From Pseudomonas sp. (lineage in GTDB: Bacteria; Pseudomonadota; Gammaproteobacteria; Pseudomonadales; Pseudomonadaceae): a DNA stretch of 61,811 bases. The notes beneath the pieces are model-generated. The model did no database searches and was not told the DNA's origin. It saw only the letters and a program-made list of their open reading frames with translations. Below, one piece after another: positions 34,510 through 42,909 of the stretch. The position numbers were made by a program, and so were the translations under genes. Each line of letters starts with the position of its first letter. The stretch's first letter is position 1. The stretch lies in the NCBI RefSeq assembly GCF_030147005.1, contig NZ_JASLAW010000141.1, positions 1 to 61,811 of the forward strand. The letters run 5' to 3'.

Positions 34510-35145
34510 TCAGGGCACCATGCCGCTTTCCCTTGCATACGCAAACAGGTCCACATCGGTGGAAATACATAACCGGTTCATCGCCGTACTTTTCTGTTTG
34601 CTGATGGTGGAAATACTGCGATTGACCCGGGCGGCAATCTGGCTGACGGTCATGCCACTTGCGAGCATGCGCACCACTTCGCGCTCCTTGCCGGAAAGTT
34701 GCGGCACCTGAGTCAGTTGCGTCGGGCCGACCAGGTCCAATTGGGCACGCAAGGCCTCACTGACGAACTGGCGACCGGCGCTGACGGTCGTGAGCGCCTG
34801 CGGCAGCTCCCGCGCCGAGGCACTCTTGGCCACCACCGCCCGCGCGCCGTGAGCGAACGCCTCACGCAGGGTGGTGATACTCGCAAACATGGTGACCAGA
34901 ATCACCGGTATATGGGGGTACTGACGCTGCAATAAACCCAACAGCCCATACCCATCGGCCTGTTGATCGCCGGGCATGGCAAAGTCGGTGACGATCACAT
35001 CACAGGGGAGGTCGTTGAGCAGGGCCAGCAACTCATCCGGACCGTTCGCCTCCCCCACGACCTTGCATCGTCCACTCGCCTCAACCACCACTTTTTGTCC
35101 TACACGGACAATAGGGTGGTCGTCAGCAATAATTATGCGAAGCAT
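34510..35145 (-). CDS. RcsB/BvgA-like response regulator (REC + LuxR-type HTH)
   Basis: 211 residues. The receiver domain has acidic residues Asp8/Asp9 and phospho-acceptor Asp54 (VIVTDFAMPGD). The output domain is a LuxR/FixJ helix-turn-helix (LSGKEREVVRMLASGMTVSQIAARVNRSISTISKQKSTAM). TDFAMPGDQQADGYGLL and NRSISTISKQK resemble RcsB (TDLSMPGDKYGDG, NRSIKTISSQK). It probably controls the pilus genes nearby, by analogy with RcsB and RocA1 at P. aeruginosa cup loci. It is likely phosphorylated through the REC-Hpt protein encoded upstream, though no intact kinase gene is present. Confidence 0.85.
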   Translation of the reverse strand: MLRIIIADDHPIVRVGQKVVVEASGRCKVVGEANGPDELLALLNDLPCDVIVTDFAMPGDQQADGYGLLGLLQRQYPHIPVILVTMFASITTLREAFAHGARAVVAKSASARELPQALTTVSAGRQFVSEALRAQLDLVGPTQLTQVPQLSGKEREVVRMLASGMTVSQIAARVNRSISTISKQKSTAMNRLCISTDVDLFAYARESGMVP

Positions 35146-35341
35146 TGATTACTTCCATGATGGCAATTTGAGTCAAATCAAAATACATCGGGTAGTAGTT
35201 CGTAACAACCGCCCACTAACATGCACTTTGGAGGCATCGCCCGTGTTTACCGGCACACGGCAACCACCTACAAAATAAACAGAAAAATCCTACAGAAATT
35301 CATTACTTGGAAATGACCAATCCCAACACTTCAAACGCCCA

Positions 35342-36151
35342 TCAAAGGCTGGCGAGGTGCATCAGGTAACTGTCGATCCTTCGCCGAAAACGTAGCAGCG
35401 CCCGCCTGTTTTGTGCCACGCCTGCCTTATGAATGTTCTCGATCAGCGCCATGCCCTGGCGCTCCAGGTCGCCAGCGCCCAGGAACACCAGGCTGCCCAC
35501 CAGGCGATGCAAACGCTGGGTCGCCAAGAGAACGTCCTGGCTGATTTGCGCCTGCTCCAGCCATTGCAGATCTTCCCGCGCCTCGCTCTGCAAGGTGTGC
35601 AGCAGCGGTGCCAGAGCTTCCCAGGAACCGAAGAGAGTGATCAGATCCGCCCGAGTCGGCCCCCGGGAGCGGTGCAAAGCACCCCTCGCCGATGACCAGG
35701 GCTGAAGTGGACGCCCCTGCGGGCCCGCTAACCAGTGCGACAGCACGTCGCGCAACTGTTCAAGGCCGACGGGCTTGAGCAGCCAGCCATCCATGCCGGC
35801 TTCCAGGCATTGAGTTATCTGTTCGGGCCCCAGGCCCGTGGTCAGGGCAATCACCGGTATATCGGCTTTGCGGCGGCGCAACTCGCGCGTCAAGGCGTAC
35901 CCGTCCAGCACCGGCATTCGGCAGTCACTGATTACCAGATCAAAGTGCTGCGCCGCCAATGCCTCAAGGGCTAACTGACCATTACCCACGGCCTCACTGG
36001 CCACGCCCAGCTTATCCAATAACGCGCTCATCAATAGTCGATAAGCATTGTGGTCATCAACCACCAGCACCTTTGCTTGTTGCCAACTTGCGGAAACGGC
36101 CTTGCCGCGTGGCAGGGATGAATGCCCACGGTCTGAGGGGAAATCCGGCAC
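35342..36151 (-). CDS. REC-Hpt phosphorelay protein, probable remnant of a hybrid sensor kinase
   Basis: 269 residues from a GTG at 36151 with GAGG seven bases upstream; the frame is open to 36298. A receiver domain (VLVVDDHNAYRLLMSALLDKLG; Asp76 in VISDCRMP; Lys in LLKPVG) is followed by an Hpt domain with candidate phospho-His215 in LHRLVGSLVFLGA. The usual HxLKG lysine is Val. There is no histidine-kinase core. The order REC then Hpt is that of the C-terminus of BvgS/EvgS/RocS1-type hybrid kinases, and the open frame upstream of the GTG reads GIKSGSPGARVYFW, like the end of a HATPase domain. Either a truncated kinase or a free phosphotransfer protein. Confidence 0.7.
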   Translation of the reverse strand: MPDFPSDRGHSSLPRGKAVSASWQQAKVLVVDDHNAYRLLMSALLDKLGVASEAVGNGQLALEALAAQHFDLVISDCRMPVLDGYALTRELRRRKADIPVIALTTGLGPEQITQCLEAGMDGWLLKPVGLEQLRDVLSHWLAGPQGRPLQPWSSARGALHRSRGPTRADLITLFGSWEALAPLLHTLQSEAREDLQWLEQAQISQDVLLATQRLHRLVGSLVFLGAGDLERQGMALIENIHKAGVAQNRRALLRFRRRIDSYLMHLASL

Positions 36152-36590
36152 ACAGTGACCTCGTGCAGAGCAATCGACTCGCCAGAAATACACCCGCGCG
36201 CCTGGGCTTCCTGACTTAATACCCACTCTTTTGACAAAGAAGATATAAATATTGAGCTGAAAAAATATCCGAATGAGTGATATCCGGCGATACAACAACT
36301 ACGACATTCGCTCTTTCCCTACTGGCCAGGCTCTTTCTTATCGGCCGGCATGGAAGTTTCTGGAAGCTTCCCATAATCGTAATTGTTGCATTCCGCCTGT
36401 TCAGCCTCGCCGATAGCCTTGTTATCGCTCCAGACAGATGCGCAAACCCCCACCCCGTTTTGAACTCACGTCAATGTCTGGTTCCAGGACCACGCGTGCC
36501 CTGCCCTGCGGATTAATCCTGACTTGCAAGTGCAATTGGACTTGTCAGGGCAGCAACTTTTATTCACACGGCCCACAAGGATTTGTGACC
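36152..36590. other. AT-richer divergent region upstream of the pilus operon
   Basis: About 440 bases between the REC-Hpt gene and the first DUF1120 gene. It must hold the pilus promoter and probably the REC-Hpt promoter. A possible kinase-derived remnant reads on the minus strand at 36152-36298. Small open frames on the plus strand lack ribosome-binding sites. I see no clear sigma-70 promoter pair or strong dyad. Confidence 0.4.
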
Positions 36591-37214
36591 ATGCAGAGAC
36601 TCTCCTCGGCCATCCTGGCGCTCGTGCTGGCCGCTGGTGCACCCAGCGTGTTCGCCGCCAGCACGACCGACCTGAGTGTCACCGGGGTTATCACGCCTGG
36701 CGCCTGCAGCGCAGAGCTGTCCAAGGGCGGTGTGGTAGACCACGGCCGGTTGTCGGCCAACGAACTCTCCAAGGACACGCCCACTACCCTGCAATTGGCA
36801 CAGATGACTCTGGAAGTGCATTGCGAGGCACCGACTTTATTCACCCTGATTGCGCTGGATAACCGCGCCGGCAGCTCAGCGATCGATCCGGCATTGCACG
36901 GCCTGGGCACGATCGACGACGAGCAGATGCTCGGCAGCGTGGCCTTCGGTGTGTTCGAACCCGTGGCAGACGAGGTGGCCGTGACCACCATTGTGTCCCG
37001 CGACGGCGGCGCCAGTTGGGAGACCTCCGACTACCTGGGGCACGCCGCGCTGACAGCCTTTGCGGCGCCGGGCATGCCCAATATCCCGATCGTCCTGAAG
37101 CACCTGAACGCCATCTTGCTCGCCGTCACCGTCATCGTGCCGACCGACCAACTGCCGCTGATGGACGAGGTGCCTATCGACGGGCAAGCCACCTTGCAGA
37201 TCAAGTACTGGTAA
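36591..37214 (+). CDS. DUF1120 pilin-like subunit 1
   Basis: 207 residues with a signal peptide (to ..SVFAAST). The mature N-terminus TTDLSVTGVITPGAC alternates hydrophobic residues, as a donor-strand extension does. Two cysteines (in TPGAC and LEVHCEAP) suit the conserved pilin disulfide. It ends DEVPIDGQATLQIKYW, a C-terminal strand like those of chaperone-bound pilins. First gene of the operon. The first ATG with a signal peptide (36591) is chosen over an upstream in-frame ATG. A structural fimbrial role is inferred from the adjacent chaperone and usher. Confidence 0.82.
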   Translation: MQRLSSAILALVLAAGAPSVFAASTTDLSVTGVITPGACSAELSKGGVVDHGRLSANELSKDTPTTLQLAQMTLEVHCEAPTLFTLIALDNRAGSSAIDPALHGLGTIDDEQMLGSVAFGVFEPVADEVAVTTIVSRDGGASWETSDYLGHAALTAFAAPGMPNIPIVLKHLNAILLAVTVIVPTDQLPLMDEVPIDGQATLQIKYW

Positions 37215-37252
37215 ACCGCCTTTTTCCTAGCCATTCCACTTCCGGAGCCCCC

Positions 37253-37876
37253 ATGAACAAGACCCTCAACACCCTGCTCGCCACTACCTTGCTGGCCACT
37301 GCCGGCCAGGCTTTCGCCGCGTCCAGCACCACCTTGACCGTGACAGGTGTGATCACGCCCAGTTCCTGCACGCCGCAACTGTCCAGTGGCGGCAAGGTCG
37401 ATTACGAAAAGATCTCCGCCAAGGATCTGAATGTCGACACCCCTACTTCACTGCCCGCCAAGACGTTGCAACTCACCGTCACCTGCGACGCGGCGACCCT
37501 GATGGCGATTGAAGCCAAGGACAATCGCGAAGGTTCGGACAACAACAACGACACCATGGAATTCGGCCTGGGCCTGATCAACGGCAGCGAAAAGCTGGGC
37601 AACATGACGCTGCGGCTGCTCGCACCGATAGCCGACACCGTGCAAGCCAGGACAATCGGCTCTTACGATGGCGGCTCGACCTGGTTTCTGGAGCGCTTCC
37701 TGATGCGCGACAACATTCTCTCGGTGGCCAACGCCAGCACGATCGCGCCGATCCCCGTGCAAGCGTTCAGCGCGGACCTCTATGTCGAACCGCAGATAGC
37801 CCCCGCCAACCAGCTGACCCTGACCAACGAAGTCAGCATCGACGGCTCCGTCACGCTCACCGTCAAGTACCTGTAA
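37253..37876 (+). CDS. DUF1120 pilin-like subunit 2
   Basis: 207 residues. Signal peptide (to ..GQAFA), then SSTTLTVTGVITPSSCTP as putative donor strand, a cysteine pair (PSSC, LTVTCDAA), and the C-terminal strand EVSIDGSVTLTVKYL. It is a close paralogue of subunit 1 with the same length and pattern, and lies 38 bases after it. A CCGGAG sequence precedes the ATG. Which of the three small subunits forms the rod cannot be decided from sequence. Confidence 0.84.
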   Translation: MNKTLNTLLATTLLATAGQAFAASSTTLTVTGVITPSSCTPQLSSGGKVDYEKISAKDLNVDTPTSLPAKTLQLTVTCDAATLMAIEAKDNREGSDNNNDTMEFGLGLINGSEKLGNMTLRLLAPIADTVQARTIGSYDGGSTWFLERFLMRDNILSVANASTIAPIPVQAFSADLYVEPQIAPANQLTLTNEVSIDGSVTLTVKYL

Positions 37877-37953
37877 CGCCCAGCCAGGCAGCGCACGGCC
37901 CATCGGCTCGTGCGTTGCCCTCAACCTGTCCACTACGGTCCCCCCGCCCTCCC

Positions 37954-38580
37954 ATGAACATGCTCACACGCCGCTTGATGACATTCGGTCTCTGCTTGAC
38001 GGCAACCCCCGCCCTTTGCGCGTCCACGGCTGACGTCACGGTAACCGGCACCATTACCCCCAGCGCCTGCACGCTGACACTGTCCGAAAGTGGCATCGTC
38101 AACCACGGCGAGATCCCGGCGCGAACCCTCAACCAATACGAATACACCGCGCTGCCCAGCCAAACCCTGGAGCTGAACGTGGACTGCAACGAAGCGGTGC
38201 TGTTTGTGCTGGTGGGGATCGATAACCGCGCGGACTCTTCCCTGGGCCCCGGCTTTTATTACGGCCTGGGCCATAACGTGCATAACCCCACCGAACGCCT
38301 GGGCACGGTGGCCCTGGCCTACCGCAACGTTACGTCCGACGGTGAGCGCATGCTGGTCCTGGCCTCCAGCAACCAGGGCCAGACCTGGTTCCCGGAAACC
38401 AATGCGTACCCCGACACTTACATGGGCTTCGCCAAACCCGGCACGCTGGTGCCCGAGGCCCACAGTGAATTGAAAGCATCCTTGCAAATCAATACGTCGA
38501 TCAACGCCGCCACTTACCTGACCCTCAACCAGAACGTGCCGTTGGACGGCTCCATCGTGATCGACCTGAGGTACCTGTAA
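37954..38580 (+). CDS. DUF1120 pilin-like subunit 3
   Basis: 208 residues. Signal peptide (to ..TPALCA), donor-strand-like STADVTVTGTITPSACTL, cysteine pair (PSAC, LNVDCNEA), and C-terminal strand NVPLDGSIVIDLRYL. Third paralogue in the row, 77 bases after subunit 2 and two bases before the chaperone gene, so translation is likely linked to that of the chaperone. Confidence 0.84.
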   Translation: MNMLTRRLMTFGLCLTATPALCASTADVTVTGTITPSACTLTLSESGIVNHGEIPARTLNQYEYTALPSQTLELNVDCNEAVLFVLVGIDNRADSSLGPGFYYGLGHNVHNPTERLGTVALAYRNVTSDGERMLVLASSNQGQTWFPETNAYPDTYMGFAKPGTLVPEAHSELKASLQINTSINAATYLTLNQNVPLDGSIVIDLRYL

Positions 38581-38582
38581 CC

Positions 38583-39281
38583 ATGCCGACGTTTCCCACC
38601 CCCCTTGCCATCGGCGCACTGGCTTGGTTGCTCGGCGCACAGGCCGTGGCCGATGGCATGGTGCCGGACACGTCGGTGGTGATCGTCCACGAGGCCGAAG
38701 GCGAAGCCTCGGTGTCCGTCACCAACACCGACGGCAAACTGGCGCTGCTGCATGTCACTCTCCAGGACATCCCTGAAGACACCGAGCCTCTGCTGTTCGT
38801 CACTCCGCCCTTGGCCAGGGTCGAGCCGTCCAAAAGCCAGTTGATCCGCTTTATCCTGCAATCGCCCAAGCCCCTGGTCACCCAGCGCTTGAAACGCGTG
38901 GTCTTCGAAGGCCTGCCCCAACGCCGCCCGAGCAGCCAGGCCGGGCACGCCCAGGTGGGCGTCACGGTGCGCCAGAACCTGCCGGTGATTGTGCATCCCA
39001 AGGGCCTGGCGATGAACCGCACGCCCTGGACCGGGCTGGCCTGGCGCCTGAAGAACAACCAGCTAAGTGTGCATAACCCCACGCCGTATGTGGTGCGCCT
39101 GGCGCAGGAGCTGCAGCTGTTACCTGGCACGGGCTCGGCCTTACTGCCGCGCACCTATGTGTTGCCGGGTGAAACCCTGACGGTCACCGCCACCACTGCA
39201 ACAGGCACCACCGTGCGCCTGCAGCCCGCCACAGTCTACGGCTTTGCCGTGGCGCCCTACGACGCGCCCATCACCCTGTAA
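38583..39281 (+). CDS. Periplasmic pilus chaperone (PapD-like)
   Basis: 232 residues. After a signal peptide (to ..AVADG), the first Ig-like domain has VVIVHEAEGEASVSVTNTDGKLALLHVTLQD and the alternating strand QLIRFILQSPKPLVTQRLKRVVFEGLP, where chaperones donate their G1 strand and hold a basic pair for the subunit carboxylate. The second domain contains NNQLSVHNPTPYVVRL. It binds DUF1120 subunits and delivers them to the usher. The gene starts two bases after subunit 3. Confidence 0.88.
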   Translation: MPTFPTPLAIGALAWLLGAQAVADGMVPDTSVVIVHEAEGEASVSVTNTDGKLALLHVTLQDIPEDTEPLLFVTPPLARVEPSKSQLIRFILQSPKPLVTQRLKRVVFEGLPQRRPSSQAGHAQVGVTVRQNLPVIVHPKGLAMNRTPWTGLAWRLKNNQLSVHNPTPYVVRLAQELQLLPGTGSALLPRTYVLPGETLTVTATTATGTTVRLQPATVYGFAVAPYDAPITL

Positions 39282-39323
39282 GAAGCCGGGGCGCGCACGC
39301 GTCCGGGCACTGAGTTCGATCCT

Positions 39324-41768
39324 GTGAGCACAGCAATGACTGATCGCGACGGCGCCGCCCTGCCCGGCATTTCATCTCACCGTTCCCGCACATTCCTGGC
39401 CGGGCTGGCATTGACCTTGGGGAATACCTTGCCGGCCATCGCGGACGACGGCTTGCCGGGCGGCACCTTTGACCCGCAGACCCTGTCACGTCGCGGTATC
39501 GACCCGGAGCTGGCCCTCCTGTTGCTGCAAGCCCCGCGTTTTACGGCCGGCCGGCATGCGGTCAGCCTGAGCGTCAACGGCCAGCGGCGCGGTCGGGTGC
39601 AGGTGCTGTTCGATCAGCGCGGCGAGCTGTGCTTCGACCGCACGCTGCTGGACGCGGGCAACCTGGTGATGTCCGCCGCAAGCGCTGACTGCCAGCCCTT
39701 TGTCGAGGCGTACCCGCAAACCGTGATCGAGCAAGACCCCGCCAGCCTGAGCCTGGCACTGGTGGTGCCGACCGACGCGTTGCGGCCGACGGCCAAGGAC
39801 ATGTCCGGCTACCAGACCGGAGGCGTGGCCGGCCTGCTCAACTACGACCTGACCGGTTTGCACAACCAGTACGAAGGCAGCAGCAATCGCTTCGGCTCGG
39901 CCAATACCGAAGTCGGCTTCAATGCCGGTGATTGGATCGTGCGCAGCCGCCAGGTGAAAACCTGGCAGGGCGGGCGCTCCAGCACCACCCACCTGGACGC
40001 CTACGCTCAGCGCACCTTTGCAGCCCAACAGGCGGTGCTGCAAGCCGGGCAAATCAACCTCTACAACCCGGTGCTGGCGGGATCGCAAATCACCGGTGCC
40101 CAAGTGCTGACCGAAACTGCCCTGCAGGACCAGCGCCAGGGCGCGACCATCAGCGGTATCGCCAATAGCCCTGCCCAGGTGGAGGTGCGCCAGAACGGCA
40201 CGCTGATCCACTCCACCGTGGTGCCGGCCGGGCCGTTTTCGCTGACCGATGTGCGCCGCCTGAACAGCCGCTCGGACGTCGACGTCACGGTGCGCGAAAC
40301 CAACGGCGAAGAGCGCCGCTTCAGCGTGCCGGCCGCCATGCTCGGCCTGGGCTTGCCCGCACCGGGTTATTCGCTGGCCGCCGGGCGCCTGCGCCAGGTC
40401 GGCGCCAGCGAAGGCGCCGAACCCTGGGTGGTCAGCGGCGGCTGGAGCGGCGCCCTGCACCCTCAGGTAAGCGTGGCCGTGGGCGCGCTGATGGCCGAGG
40501 ATTACCGCTCGACGGGCCTGAACCTGAGCTGGCTGCCCAGGCAAGACAGCCAACTGCAGTTCGGCGTACAGGCCGCCCAGGCCAACCGAGACGGCGCCGA
40601 GCAGGGTGTGCAGACCGACCTGTCATGGTCCCAGCGCCTGACCGAGCGTTGGTCGATCACCACCGCGGGCTCCTGGCGCTCGCTGGGCTACCGCAACCTG
40701 GAGGAGTCGACCTACCCCCCTCGAACCAGCGAACAGCAGCGCTCGCATTATCGCGACCAGCAAAGCGTGAGCACCTCTTGGGCACACCCCTGGCTCGGAG
40801 CGTTCAGTGCCGGGTTCTCGCGTTCGTCTTCGTATGACGGCTACAGCGGTAGCCGCGCATTGGCGTCCTGGGGCAAGAGCGTCGGCGGTGTGTCGATTTC
40901 CGCCAGTGCCCAATGGCAGATGGGCGGGCGTGACCAGGGCGACAACAGCCTGTACCTGAACCTCAGCCTGCCCTTGGGCGAGAGCCGGCGCGGCCGAGCC
41001 TGGGCGCGACGCTCCGGCAGTGACTACCGCATGGGGGTCGGCGTGAGCGAGCCGCTCAACGACCAGCTCAGTTACCGCGTCGACGTGGAGCGCGACGGCC
41101 GCGACCGCGTCACGGAATCGACCATCGGCGTTTCGGCCCTGCCCTACTACACCCAGCTGGACCTCAACTACACACGCTCCGACAGCCATCGCAGCAGTTA
41201 CCAAGGCGGCGCACGCGGCGGCGTGGTGGTGCATGGCGACGGCGTTACCTTCTCGCCGTACACGGTGCGCGACACCTTTGCGCTGATGTCGGTGGGCGGC
41301 ATGGCCGGTATCAAAGTCAACACCCCGAGCGGCCCGGTATGGACCGACTGGCAAGGCCAGGCCGTGGTGCCGCAGCTCAGTGCGTACGGACGCAGCCCGG
41401 TGCAAGTGCACACCCGTTCGTTGCCGCGCAATGCCGATATCAGCAACGGCCTGGCCGTGGTCTCGGCCGGTCGGGGCGCGGTGGACAAGGTGCAATTCGG
41501 CGTAGTCCTCACCCGCCGCGCACTGCTGACTGTAACCGCCGACAACGGCCGGCCACTGCCACGCGGGGCGACCGTCAGCACCGCCGACGGTGAATTCGTG
41601 ACCCTGGTACAGGAAGGCAGCCAGGTGTTCCTGCCTGATGTCCTCGAGCAGCGCGGCCTGTGGATCAAAGCCCCCGGCGATGCAGCATGCCGCCTGGAGT
41701 ATTCGCTGCCGGAACGGGGCGACCCCGAGGTGTATTACGAAACCGCACCCGCCCGGTGCCTGCCATGA
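39324..41768 (+). CDS. Outer-membrane fimbrial usher (PapC-like)
   Basis: 814 residues, near the usual 800-850. A signal sequence, the N-terminal chaperone-binding domain (GGTFDPQTLSRRGIDPELALLL..), the 24-strand pore with plug (NLYNPVLAGSQITGAQVLTET; VEVRQNGTLIHSTVVPAGPFSLTDV) and a C-terminal domain with a cysteine pair (GDAACRLEYSLPE..APARC) are visible. It forms the pore for pilus secretion. The start may be GTG at 39324 or ATG at 39336. The stop overlaps the tip-protein gene (ATGA). Confidence 0.93.
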   Translation: MSTAMTDRDGAALPGISSHRSRTFLAGLALTLGNTLPAIADDGLPGGTFDPQTLSRRGIDPELALLLLQAPRFTAGRHAVSLSVNGQRRGRVQVLFDQRGELCFDRTLLDAGNLVMSAASADCQPFVEAYPQTVIEQDPASLSLALVVPTDALRPTAKDMSGYQTGGVAGLLNYDLTGLHNQYEGSSNRFGSANTEVGFNAGDWIVRSRQVKTWQGGRSSTTHLDAYAQRTFAAQQAVLQAGQINLYNPVLAGSQITGAQVLTETALQDQRQGATISGIANSPAQVEVRQNGTLIHSTVVPAGPFSLTDVRRLNSRSDVDVTVRETNGEERRFSVPAAMLGLGLPAPGYSLAAGRLRQVGASEGAEPWVVSGGWSGALHPQVSVAVGALMAEDYRSTGLNLSWLPRQDSQLQFGVQAAQANRDGAEQGVQTDLSWSQRLTERWSITTAGSWRSLGYRNLEESTYPPRTSEQQRSHYRDQQSVSTSWAHPWLGAFSAGFSRSSSYDGYSGSRALASWGKSVGGVSISASAQWQMGGRDQGDNSLYLNLSLPLGESRRGRAWARRSGSDYRMGVGVSEPLNDQLSYRVDVERDGRDRVTESTIGVSALPYYTQLDLNYTRSDSHRSSYQGGARGGVVVHGDGVTFSPYTVRDTFALMSVGGMAGIKVNTPSGPVWTDWQGQAVVPQLSAYGRSPVQVHTRSLPRNADISNGLAVVSAGRGAVDKVQFGVVLTRRALLTVTADNGRPLPRGATVSTADGEFVTLVQEGSQVFLPDVLEQRGLWIKAPGDAACRLEYSLPERGDPEVYYETAPARCLP

Positions 41769-42907
41769 GGACGATCGCCATGGGTTACACACCCGCAATG
41801 CTGTGCCTGACCCTGCTGCTGGGCGCCGACGCCTGGGGCACCGAGGAATGCCAACTCAACCTGAGTGAGTCGCTGCTCGATTTTGGCCAGATGAACCGCA
41901 CCGTCGCCCGATTGCCCATGCCGGAAAGGCTGCTGGGCGAGCGACGTTTGAGCCTGACGTTCAATTGCGCGCAGCCCTCCGACCTGAGCCTGTTTTACCG
42001 CGCCTTGGCGGCAAACGCGCAGCGCTTTCAACTGACCGAGCGCGGCAGTTATCGCCTGCAGGCGAGCGATGCGACGGTGGACGGCCAGGCCGTCGAACTG
42101 GGCTTGCTGGCCGGCAGCGGCCAACCTCCCGTGACGGTCAGCACTGTTCTGGACTGGCGCCCTGGACACCTCGTGACGCCAATGCGCAACGGAGTGCCCA
42201 TGACCGGGCGCAGCCTGTCATTGCAACTGCTGGCCAGTGCCTGGGCGCGTGAGGCCGCAGTGCGGGTAACCGATGCAGTCACCTGGGACGCCAGCGGTGT
42301 GTTCGACGCCCCTGCCAGCGGCCGTTCCCGCGAGCTGCGCCTGCAAGCGCGCTTCGCTCCGGCCGCCTGTACGCCAAGCCTGTCCAACGGTGGCACCGTT
42401 GCGTTCGGCAAGTTGTCGGCGATGGATGTGCATCATCGCCAGGAAACCCATCTGCCCGCCCGCCCATTGGTGGTCAACGTCAGTTGCGATGCCCCCACCG
42501 CCTTTGCCCTGCGCCTGCTGGACAACCGCCAGGGCTCGGCCACAGGGCCTGCCGACAGCACCCACTTTGGCGTTGGCCTGGATGCACGAGGGCAGAAAAT
42601 CGGCCGCTATCAGTTGACGTTCGACCCCGCGCGCACCACCGCCGATGCATTGACCCAGGTGTACCGCACCGACTCAGCCACCAGCGCCGGGCCATGGAGC
42701 AGCGCAACCACCGGCCGGATCGCCATCGACGCCCAGCGCTACCTCGGCTTCAACGCCAGCGCCGGCAGCACTCACGGCCCCGCCCCCATGCAAAACCTCA
42801 GTGCCACCGCCAGCCTTGAGGTGGTCATCGCCCCGCTCGATACGCTGGAAGTGGCAAACGAGGTGCACATGGACGGGTCTGCCACCCTGGAGGTGGTGTA
42901 CCTGTAG
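41765..42907 (+). CDS. Two-domain DUF1120 tip adhesin candidate
   Basis: 380 residues from the ATG at 41765, overlapping the usher stop by four bases. After the signal peptide (to ..DAWGT) it begins EECQLNLSESLLDFGQM with no donor-strand extension. An N-terminal domain of about 200 residues is followed by a pilin-like DUF1120 domain (FAPAACTPSLSNGGTVAFGKLSAMDV ... NEVHMDGSATLEVVYL). Absence of the extension, two domains and last position in the operon are features of chaperone-usher tip adhesins. The receptor it binds is unknown. Confidence 0.82.
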   Translation: MRTIAMGYTPAMLCLTLLLGADAWGTEECQLNLSESLLDFGQMNRTVARLPMPERLLGERRLSLTFNCAQPSDLSLFYRALAANAQRFQLTERGSYRLQASDATVDGQAVELGLLAGSGQPPVTVSTVLDWRPGHLVTPMRNGVPMTGRSLSLQLLASAWAREAAVRVTDAVTWDASGVFDAPASGRSRELRLQARFAPAACTPSLSNGGTVAFGKLSAMDVHHRQETHLPARPLVVNVSCDAPTAFALRLLDNRQGSATGPADSTHFGVGLDARGQKIGRYQLTFDPARTTADALTQVYRTDSATSAGPWSSATTGRIAIDAQRYLGFNASAGSTHGPAPMQNLSATASLEVVIAPLDTLEVANEVHMDGSATLEVVYL

Positions 42908-42909
42908 GC

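Noticed and set aside
36277..36516. Hydrophobic 79-codon plus-strand frame upstream of the pilus operon
   Set aside because: No ribosome-binding site or family; it overlaps the probable kinase remnant and promoter region.
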